Below, in pieces: positions 7,205-12,971 of a DNA stretch of 12,971 nt. The stretch lies in assembly GCA_023664705.1 (NCBI GenBank), contig JAMPFE010000052.1, positions 1-12,971 on the forward strand, written 5' to 3'. The stretch's first letter is position 1; each line of letters opens with the position of its first letter. Made by a program: the position numbers and the translations under genes. The notes beneath the pieces are model-generated. The model saw nothing but the letters and a program-made list of their open reading frames with translations, was not told the origin of the DNA and did no database searches. This DNA comes from Lachnospiraceae bacterium (GTDB lineage Bacteria; Bacillota; Clostridia; Oscillospirales; Ruminococcaceae).

Positions 7205-7996
7205 ATGGGCATCATATCCACGCTGCTCACGGGCGGCAGCATCCTCGGAAAGGTGTGTCAGATGATAGCGGAATCGGGGATAGTCAAGACGGTAAACTGT
7301 GCGGACGGCTCGGTGTGCAGCCTAAAGGCGGCGAACACGGAGATAAACGGCGTGCGCTTTACCGAGGTAGTAAAGGACGGCAGTCCCATGCTCCACGCGC
7401 TCAATCTCGACCCGGACATGTACGCGTGCGTTACATATCCAAACGGTTTCGGAAAGACCGACGGATTTCAAGTCTTTATTCCGCCGTTTAAGGAAGCCGA
7501 TCTGGAGCTGGGCGACTGGAATTCGCTCTCGCCCGATCTTCCGATATACGTACAAAAGCTCGACCTGAGCGACGGCGCGGATACCGAAAACGACAGGGTG
7601 ATAGTCGCGTTTAAGGATCTGGCGCTCGACGGAACGACTCTCGAAATGCCGAACACGCATATCACGGCGACCGTCAGCGGCTTTAAAATATCCTTTGCCA
7701 CCGCGGGGCTGGGAGACTTGGCATCGGCGGAATTCAAATCGGCGAGCGGCATAAAAGCGACCCTGCGCGAGCCGATACAGTGCGTAAAGGGAGAGCTGAA
7801 CGAAACGAGTTATTCCATTCCGTTTTATACGCTGGGCTACGAGGAAAACGATACCTTGAGCGGAATAATGCAGTTCAGCATAACATCTCAAAGCGCCGAG
7901 CTCATCAAAAACCATGCGGATAAAACCGCCGCGGAAAACGGCTTTGGCGAGATAAGCGCGTTTTTGTGCGAAAGCCTCGGGCTGACTTCAAAATAG
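7205..7996 (+). CDS. Unknown strand-rich protein, paralogue 1 (MGIISTLL family)
   Basis: This 263-residue protein has no recognised family. It starts MGIISTLLTGGSILGKVCQ, a short hydrophobic, glycine-bearing segment, and the rest is mostly strand-like and acidic. It is clearly related to the next gene: the shared N-terminus, NTEINGVRF against DTEICGVKF, YPN against FPN, GLGDL against GLGAL, and matching GYEENDTLSG/FGLKKGDILNG segments. The ATG at 7205 has AAAGGAATG (7192-7200) in the end of the Hint gene. The N-terminal segment recalls membrane-active peptides, but it is short and the body looks soluble. Possible roles include an effector activated by the protease or a subunit of an assembly built from both paralogues; neither is shown. 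Confidence 0.85.
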   Translation: MGIISTLLTGGSILGKVCQMIAESGIVKTVNCADGSVCSLKAANTEINGVRFTEVVKDGSPMLHALNLDPDMYACVTYPNGFGKTDGFQVFIPPFKEADLELGDWNSLSPDLPIYVQKLDLSDGADTENDRVIVAFKDLALDGTTLEMPNTHITATVSGFKISFATAGLGDLASAEFKSASGIKATLREPIQCVKGELNETSYSIPFYTLGYEENDTLSGIMQFSITSQSAELIKNHADKTAAENGFGEISAFLCESLGLTSK

Positions 7997-8009
7997 GGAG
8001 GAAAATGAT

Positions 8010-8795
8010 ATGGGAATTATTTCGACGCTGCTTTCGGGCGGAGCATTGATAGGAAAAATTTGTCAGGGCTTATCCAAGGCGTTCGGAAACGCTTACGTAG
8101 ACGAGGAAACGGGGATAAGGGTCGCGGTCGCGGATACCGAGATATGCGGAGTGAAATTCTTTCAGAGCAGCGAAAGTAACGGCGGCACAAAAAATTACGT
8201 GTTCAATTCCAATACCAATTACGAGGTGTCCGTCATTTTCCCGAACGACCCGTCGGGCAACGGTGTAGCGTACGACCTCCCCGCGACAACGAAAGTAAAC
8301 ATTTCAAGCGATTTATCGGCGAATCATTCGCCCGACAAGGAGATACTCGTAGGACCGAGCAGTGCGTCCTCGAATACGGATGGCGATATGTCGGCGAGCC
8401 GCGCTCCGATGATGAAGCTGAGTTTTAACAATATGGCGGTAGGCGGCTCGCCCGTTTACATTTCGAATTACAAAATAAGCTGCGATACGTCCGGCATTAA
8501 AGTGAATTCGGGCTCAAACGGATTAGGCGCATTGAAATATTTCGATATGATGTCCGATACGGGAGTTTTGCTGAGCAATCAAAGCTCCATAGAGGCGAAC
8601 GCCGATGACGACAAGGATTATGTTTACAGCATCGACCTCGGCAAATTCGGACTGAAAAAAGGCGATATTTTAAACGGTCAGATACATATCGAAATAAGCG
8701 GTTCGGATATGGTCACCGCATTTGACAACACACTTGCAGAGCCGCTTACGAAGGCGGAGGAACGCGCACTCAGGGCGTTGGGGGTCATAGAATAG
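8010..8795 (+). CDS. Unknown strand-rich protein, paralogue 2 (MGIISTLL family)
   Basis: This 261-residue paralogue of the preceding gene shares the first eight residues and the pattern GGxxxGKxCQ at 10-19. A Ser/Asn-rich loop (about 112-126) follows a predicted strand region, and the C-terminus ends in a charged helix (LTKAEERALRALGV). Sequence identity to the first paralogue is low apart from the N-terminus and a few turns, so the duplication is old and both copies are kept, which argues for distinct partners in one complex. GGGAGG (7996-8001) precedes ATG 8010, and 13 bases separate it from the previous gene. No enzyme motif is visible. Confidence 0.85.
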   Translation: MGIISTLLSGGALIGKICQGLSKAFGNAYVDEETGIRVAVADTEICGVKFFQSSESNGGTKNYVFNSNTNYEVSVIFPNDPSGNGVAYDLPATTKVNISSDLSANHSPDKEILVGPSSASSNTDGDMSASRAPMMKLSFNNMAVGGSPVYISNYKISCDTSGIKVNSGSNGLGALKYFDMMSDTGVLLSNQSSIEANADDDKDYVYSIDLGKFGLKKGDILNGQIHIEISGSDMVTAFDNTLAEPLTKAEERALRALGVIE

Positions 8796-8805
8796 GAGCG
8801 AACAT

Positions 8806-9513
8806 ATGGCTTATTTTTTGGATAACTATCCCGTATCGGAGGAGAGCGCGAACCTCGTTCTCACGGAGGAGCAGGAAAAAAACTGCCGCGTTGTATATAA
8901 GCTCAGCGAGGACGAAAATGACCGCGGCGCGTATTTTGCGGGATTGTGGGAGCCCGATAAAACTTACTCGGATGAGTATGTCATTCTTCCGCTGAAAGCG
9001 ACGGGCGGGGACGTAGTTACGCTTTTTCCGAATTCTTATTTTGCCCCTGTAAAATCCTTCGCGAATGTTATAGGCAGCTCCAATGACCAAATTCCCCCGA
9101 ATACTGCCGACAGTTGGATAGCATGGTGGAAGAAATTGACCAAAAATAATAATCCGTCATGCTGTACCGACGGTAATTTCTATTATATCAACAATAAAGG
9201 TATCGAATGCAAGTTTAATAAAATCAACGTGCAAAACAACGAGGTAAACGCGAAATGCAGCACCGAAGGGTACATAAACGGCGGTCATATAATCATAAAC
9301 GCGAAAAGTGCGGCCACCGCGCTGCCGAACAGTTCAGTATACATCGTTCCGCTATGCACAAATCACAACATAGGATATGCGGGCGACTGCAGTTGGGGCG
9401 AAGGCTTTTATATGAAGCTAAAAGAAAATACTCCCGCAGTCAAATTAAAGGGTTACCTCGTCAACATAAAAGATCACATCGAAACTCTAAAAAAGGAGGA
9501 TCGTCATGAATAA
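8806..9513 (+). CDS. Unknown protein with possible Cys-His-Cys-His metal site
   Basis: This is a 235-residue protein. The C-terminal half contains KCSTEG (Cys151), INGGHIII (His161) and VYIVPLCTNHN (Cys184, His187, Asn188). This layout recalls treble-clef or HNH-like zinc folds, in which a C..H..PLC..HN pattern binds metal. The first Cys-x-x-Cys is not evident, so nuclease activity is uncertain. The N-terminal 110 residues are acidic and aromatic-rich and match nothing I know. ATG 8806 follows AGGAGC (8794-8799), 10 bases after the previous stop, and the gene's 3' end overlaps the next gene by 8 bases. It may be a structural zinc protein or a target-binding or effector subunit of the operon. 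Confidence 0.8.
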   Translation: MAYFLDNYPVSEESANLVLTEEQEKNCRVVYKLSEDENDRGAYFAGLWEPDKTYSDEYVILPLKATGGDVVTLFPNSYFAPVKSFANVIGSSNDQIPPNTADSWIAWWKKLTKNNNPSCCTDGNFYYINNKGIECKFNKINVQNNEVNAKCSTEGYINGGHIIINAKSAATALPNSSVYIVPLCTNHNIGYAGDCSWGEGFYMKLKENTPAVKLKGYLVNIKDHIETLKKEDRHE

Positions 9514-10030
9514 GCACGAAACGTCCGCGAACGATGTAACGGCAACGCGTATGAACACAACCGTGGAGTTCACGCTCTTAAGCGCGCAGCTTACGGGCGC
9601 GGCGGAAAAGAACGAAAACGGCGTTGAATTTCTCGTAATGCCCGAGGAGCAAAACAACGAAACGGACGAGCTGCCGTTTGAGAGTTTCGTTGACGAGATA
9701 AACGGTCTTTTCGGAAAAATGACCTCGAACGACGACTACAAGCTGAACGCATCAAGTATTTTCGAGAAGATAAAGGAATTCATAAGCGGCATAACGCTGT
9801 CCGCGCTTAAAGTCCGCATAAAGCAGGTGTTTATTCACCTTGTAAAGCCCAAGGACGGAAAAGCATGGCTGGAATTTGCTTTCAGCATAGGCGTTGATAT
9901 TTCGGAAAACAAAACGTCCGAGACGACGTATGTGCAGCTGCGATCGGTAACGTTCGGCATATGGAACACCGACAACAAAAAGGTCATCGAAAAAATGGGC
10001 TTGCTCGATATCGCGCAGCTACTAGGATAA
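9506..10030 (+). CDS. Unknown 174-residue protein, last gene of the protease operon
   Basis: I do not recognise this family. A flexible polar N-terminus (1-18) leads to a strand (TTVEFTLLSAQLTG) and an acidic stretch (48-65). A helix follows (about 83-105), then alternating strands (RIKQVFIHLVK, WLEFAFSIGVDI, YVQLRSVTFGIW), and a last helix ends DIAQLLG. The helix-then-sheet layout is what one expects of a compact adaptor, and small domains that travel with trypsin-like proteases in bacterial conflict operons have similar size, but I cannot assign it to them. AAGGAGGA (9493-9500) and ATG 9506 lie inside the upstream gene, so translation is coupled. The operon's terminator begins 29 bases after its stop. 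Confidence 0.82.
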   Translation: MNKHETSANDVTATRMNTTVEFTLLSAQLTGAAEKNENGVEFLVMPEEQNNETDELPFESFVDEINGLFGKMTSNDDYKLNASSIFEKIKEFISGITLSALKVRIKQVFIHLVKPKDGKAWLEFAFSIGVDISENKTSETTYVQLRSVTFGIWNTDNKKVIEKMGLLDIAQLLG

Positions 10031-10058
10031 CCGCGCCGCGCTTTGCGCCCGCATATTT

Positions 10059-10097
10059 AAAAGTGTTATGCCTCCCGCATGACGCTTTTTTGTTTTT
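10059..10097 (+). terminator. Rho-independent terminator of the protease operon
   Basis: A 13-base stem (arms 10059-10071 and 10077-10089, two G-U pairs) closes a CTCCC loop and is followed by a T-rich run (TTTTTTGTTTTT). It lies 29 bases after the last gene's stop, which sets the 3' end of the six-gene operon and insulates the SIR2 gene. Confidence 0.85.
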
Positions 10098-10160
10098 CTG
10101 CACAAATCTCCATATGCGCGGAGTGAACTTTTCCGTGGTAAGCCAACAGTTTCAATTTGT

Positions 10161-10282
10161 TGTGAAATTGCACAAGGTGTTGCAAGAAAATTTGTTGGAT
10201 TAGACGAAATTTCTGTGCATTACACAAAATTTCGACATTTTGCACAAAAGGGGTTGAAAAATCTTCCAAAGTATACTATAAT
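10161..10282 (+). repeat. Regulatory cassette, copy B
   Basis: This is the counterpart of 4439-4560, upstream of the SIR2 gene, with the same length from TGTGAAA to TATAAT. The core (10228-10282) matches copy A at 48 of 55 bases. Its A/T blocks begin near 10165, 10188, 10207 and 10227, about two helical turns apart. A further dyad, CAATTT (10153-10158) and AAATTG (10165-10170), lies at its upstream edge. The interval 10031-10403 otherwise holds the terminator, promoter, a palindrome and a leader, and no gene. Confidence 0.8.
10254..10282 (+). promoter_or_regulatory. Sigma-A-type promoter of the SIR2 gene
   Basis: TTGAAA (10254-10259), a 17-base spacer and TATAAT (10277-10282) repeat the hexamers and spacing of the protease-operon promoter. 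Transcription would start near 10289 and leave a leader of about 115 bases before ATG 10404. Confidence 0.85.
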
Positions 10283-10297
10283 AAATATAAGGGTATG

Positions 10298-10317
10298 ATT
10301 GTCCAACGTTGGATAAT
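10298..10317 (+). promoter_or_regulatory. Palindrome in the early SIR2 leader
   Basis: TCCAACGTTGGA (10302-10313) is a perfect 12-base palindrome, extended to 20 bases with one mismatch pair by ATTG and TAAT. It starts about 10 bases after the predicted transcription start, a common place for a repressor operator or roadblock. It is absent from the protease operon's leader. Confidence 0.5.
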
Positions 10318-10403
10318 TGTATATTATCCTAGGATTTTGGAAACAAATTCTAATTAGTTTGAGTTCTAAAATCTTCTAATAAAAAATCAGGAAGGAAATA
10401 GCT

Positions 10404-12743
10404 ATGAAAAGATTTGATTGTGAGAATTTGTTCTGCCAAGCTTTAAAAGAAGGGATAACCTTTTTTTGCGGTGCTGGTTTTTCTGTGTTATCGTATGACA
10501 GAAACAACAGTCCTTTGCCTGTGGGAGACCAATTACTTGATGAATTAAAAGAAAAATATAACTATATAAATAGCTATAGCAATTTATCTCGGGCTTGTAC
10601 TAAAATAAGTAAAAACGACAAAAGATCGTTTTATGATTTCCTGGAGGAAAGGTTTTGTGTGAGTTTCTATGACGATTTATATAATTCTCTTGACAAAATA
10701 AATTTAAAAAGCGTTTTTACTACAAATATTGATGATCTTTTTTATAAAATTTTTGAAAATTCTAAAAACAGAAAAAAATTGTATGCAAGATCTAACGGTG
10801 AAGATAACATAAATAGTCTTATAGTTGATTATTATGCACTTCATGGTAGTATTAGAGAAAAAGGTGAGTATCTTTTTGGGGTAACTGATATTGCCTCTGC
10901 TTTTTCACGTCCAGGAGAAAAGACTTCATGGAAAAAATTGGCGACAGATTCTTCGAAAAACCCTATCTTATTTTGGGGGTGGAATTTTAACGATCCTGGT
11001 CCTATTGAGGCTATGTATGGGAAAGAAACTAGTTTTGAGAAGAACGTTCAACGTTGGGTATTATTATATAATCCAGACGAGGAGATGATTGATTTTTTAG
11101 AGTCTTTGCGTTTTAATATAATCATAGGCGATACAAAGGAAATGCTTAATTATATAGATGAAAAAATCTCCGAAACATCTGAGGAGTTCCAAAATATAGT
11201 TAATGAAGCTAGCATATCTCAACTAAAACAATACAGCGTCCCCAAAAATGACATTAAATTGCCAAAATATCCAATAAAGAGTTTCTTTTTGGAGTATGCT
11301 CCTCAGTGGTCACACATATATTCTGGAGCTGTACCTAAAACAAAATATTATACAAAACTTATTGATAGAATTTCTTCCGGAAAGGATATAATTCTAATAG
11401 GAATTAGATGTTCTGGCAAGACAACTCTATTAATGCAAGCGTGTGTTTTCGGCAAATTCAATAGACCTGTTCATTTTATGTCAGCACCGTCATTGCCTGA
11501 AATAGAGTTATATATCAATTTAATAGGCAATGCAAACACTCTTCTCTTTGTTGATAATTGTTTTAGAGACACAAATGCCGTATGCAAACTCTTAGAAACC
11601 AAAAACATTCAAGTTATTCTTTCAGATCGTGACTTTAATTTTGAACGCCAATTTCATAAAATATCTCAGTATATGTCATATATCGCAAAGATCGATGTAA
11701 CAGAGCTTGATCAAATTGACGCTCAAAATATTGTCGATGCAATTCCAGTCGAAATAAAAAAGAATAATATAAATATGAGTAATTTTACCAAAGATCCAAC
11801 ACTCCTTAATCTCTTGGCAAACGCTATGAAAATTACTGACTTTAAGTTTATAGAACAATTTGCCAAGCAAGATAAAGACGCTGCAAGGGTATTTATGGTT
11901 GTGTGTTATGTTCACTCGTGCGGAGTGCCATGCTCATTTGATATGATTTACTCATTTTTAGGCAATGAATTGTATACTTGGCAAGAAATGTATAACATCA
12001 TTGAGAGAATAGGAGGATTAATTAAAGATCTTTCTAACGGGGAAATTTCTATAGATTATGATCAGGATTACTTTATATGCCGTTCTAGAATTCTTGCAGA
12101 AAAAATTATTTCTTCCATTCCTGAAGGAAGTGAGTTTTTCAAAGAAGTTCTGAATGATTTTACTGAATATGTTCCTCAGTATAAGATTTGTCAATATGAT
12201 AAATTTAGAAGATATGCCTATGATTCCATGTTGGTTTCCAAGGCATATAAAGATGATCTTTGTGGTGGAGGGGAATTTTATGAAATATGTTCAGAGAAAG
12301 ATGACTCTGAATATATTTTTCAGCAAGCAGCATTATATTTTTCTAGGTATAAAGATTATGTTTCTGCTTTTTATTGGATAGATAAAGCAAGAAATATTTC
12401 ACATTACAATAGATTTTCTATTGATAGTACTTATGCGCAAATATATTTTGATGCAAACTTCGAGTCCGAATCTGAACCTCAACTTATTGAAGCATTAAAT
12501 ATATTAAAAATGTGCTGCACAAGTGATAAACGAAAAAATATACATTATGTTGCTTATGCCAAAAGAGCAATACAGTACTTCGAAAAATTTCAGGGTACAG
12601 AGTCAAAAGACTTTCTTCTCTCATCCGATAAAATTATTTCTGAGGCGTTATTGCAAAACAATCAGGCGCTCGGACAGAAAAATAGATGGCAGTTGTTGGA
12701 TTTACAAAAAGAAATAGATAATCTCAAAAACAAATTCAAATAA
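10404..12743 (+). CDS. SIR2-like / P-loop NTPase (STAND-like) probable anti-phage defence protein
   Basis: This is a 779-residue protein. The N-terminal SIR2-like domain (about 10-250) shows FFCGAGFS (Gly23-Ser27), FTTNIDD (Asn108) and YALHGSI (His147), the NAD-binding and catalytic features seen in defence SIR2 proteins that deplete NAD+. A P-loop NTPase module (about 315-480) follows: Walker A GIRCSGKTT (333-341), Walker B LLFVDN (380-385) and VILSDRD, which may carry a sensor residue. The C-terminal half is helical, with a TPR-like stretch around 636-690 (FQQAALYFSRYKDYVSAFYW), which would serve as sensor. SIR2-STAND architecture is known from Avs-type anti-phage proteins. ATG 10404 has AGGAAGG (10389-10395) upstream. 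The gene is much more AT-rich than everything upstream, which points to separate acquisition. It appears complete and stands alone. Confidence 0.85.
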   Translation: MKRFDCENLFCQALKEGITFFCGAGFSVLSYDRNNSPLPVGDQLLDELKEKYNYINSYSNLSRACTKISKNDKRSFYDFLEERFCVSFYDDLYNSLDKINLKSVFTTNIDDLFYKIFENSKNRKKLYARSNGEDNINSLIVDYYALHGSIREKGEYLFGVTDIASAFSRPGEKTSWKKLATDSSKNPILFWGWNFNDPGPIEAMYGKETSFEKNVQRWVLLYNPDEEMIDFLESLRFNIIIGDTKEMLNYIDEKISETSEEFQNIVNEASISQLKQYSVPKNDIKLPKYPIKSFFLEYAPQWSHIYSGAVPKTKYYTKLIDRISSGKDIILIGIRCSGKTTLLMQACVFGKFNRPVHFMSAPSLPEIELYINLIGNANTLLFVDNCFRDTNAVCKLLETKNIQVILSDRDFNFERQFHKISQYMSYIAKIDVTELDQIDAQNIVDAIPVEIKKNNINMSNFTKDPTLLNLLANAMKITDFKFIEQFAKQDKDAARVFMVVCYVHSCGVPCSFDMIYSFLGNELYTWQEMYNIIERIGGLIKDLSNGEISIDYDQDYFICRSRILAEKIISSIPEGSEFFKEVLNDFTEYVPQYKICQYDKFRRYAYDSMLVSKAYKDDLCGGGEFYEICSEKDDSEYIFQQAALYFSRYKDYVSAFYWIDKARNISHYNRFSIDSTYAQIYFDANFESESEPQLIEALNILKMCCTSDKRKNIHYVAYAKRAIQYFEKFQGTESKDFLLSSDKIISEALLQNNQALGQKNRWQLLDLQKEIDNLKNKFK

Positions 12744-12895
12744 GTCATCTGCAATTGTCAAAAAATGATATCGGCCAAAGCGTGAATTTTAATGTTCGGA
12801 CATCAATAGATGATTTTTCATAGTTTAATTCCAACAAAATATAACTATGTAGGTATCGATTTATCTCATATGACGAATGTAAAATAATCTTTTTA

Positions 12896-12936
12896 GTAAC
12901 AATGTTACATCAAGCTCACGACCTATAGGTTCCGTG
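12896..12936. other. Two short dyads after the SIR2 gene
   Basis: GTAAC-AAT-GTTAC (12896-12908) is a perfect inverted repeat. ACCTATAGGT (12921-12930) is a perfect palindrome flanked by CACG (12917-12920) and CGTG (12933-12936). The stretch 12744-12895 before them shows no gene, clear promoter or terminator. The dyads could be protein-binding sites, such as part of a recombination site. Confidence 0.4.
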
Positions 12937-12949
12937 GGCGTAAGAATAG

Positions 12950-12971
12950 GGGGTTGAATTGTTTCAACCCC
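12950..12971. other. Strong hairpin-forming inverted repeat at the window edge
   Basis: GGGGTTGAA (12950-12958) and TTCAACCCC (12963-12971) are perfect 9-base arms around TTGT. It could be the stem of a terminator whose T-run lies outside the window, an element end, or the first unit of a repeat array. The 9-mer GGGGTTGAA also occurs at the -35 of both regulatory cassettes (4528-4536 and 10250-10258). Confidence 0.5.

Noticed and set aside
7205..8795. Bacterial gasdermin pair activated by the neighbouring protease
   Set aside because: Length (~260) and protease linkage fit, but I see no gasdermin sequence signature, no N-terminal Cys at the expected place and no C-terminal inhibitory tail pattern. 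Kept only as a loose analogy.
4527..10259. The shared 17-mer as duplicated recombinase attachment sites
   Set aside because: The matching positions coincide with promoter hexamers at the correct spacing before two operons, so a promoter cassette explains the repeat more simply.
12950..12971. First repeat of a CRISPR array
   Set aside because: Only one hairpin is visible, with no second repeat or spacer before the window ends and no cas gene nearby.

Overview
The window looks like an accessory (mobile) region from a clostridial, gut-type Firmicute. The evidence is the clustered large serine recombinases, strong purine-rich Shine-Dalgarno sites, sigma-A-like promoters (TTGAAA-17-TATAAT) and many ATG-stop or short-gap junctions. 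I name no species. All supported genes are on the + strand.

Region 1 (1-4415) is a site-specific recombination module. It holds the tail of a small SHOCT-like protein, then three co-oriented recombinase genes: a catalytic large serine recombinase, a short protein with only the DNA-binding 'recombinase' domain, and a second catalytic large serine recombinase. Two small overlapping genes follow: a 44-residue protein and a protein with two ribbon-helix-helix (RHH)-like units. A strong Shine-Dalgarno site inside the latter could also start translation of the second RHH unit alone.

Region 2 (4416-10097) is a single six-gene operon. It has a near-consensus promoter at its head and a rho-independent terminator at its end. 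The genes are a trypsin-like serine protease with a full His/Asp/Ser triad and no signal peptide; a 519-residue protein carrying a Hint (hedgehog/intein-type) autoprocessing domain; two paralogous ~260-residue proteins that share an MGIISTLL start; a 235-residue protein with a possible Cys-His-Cys-His metal site; and a 174-residue protein of unknown family. I do not recognise this six-gene set as a described system. The reading I find most likely is a proteolysis-activated, possibly self-processing conflict or defence system, but this is inference.

Region 3 (10098-12971) holds one AT-rich gene for a SIR2-like plus P-loop NTPase (STAND-like) protein, an architecture known from anti-phage NAD+-depleting defence. 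Its promoter region is a diverged copy of the one in front of the protease operon: 48 of 55 bases match over the core, with weaker similarity upstream and identical spacing. Two unrelated operons therefore appear to share one regulatory cassette. The window ends in a cluster of dyad symmetries that could be an element end, an attachment site or a terminator.

Together this looks like a recombinase-borne defence island with one probable known defence type (SIR2-STAND) and one apparently undescribed protease/Hint operon under matching promoters.
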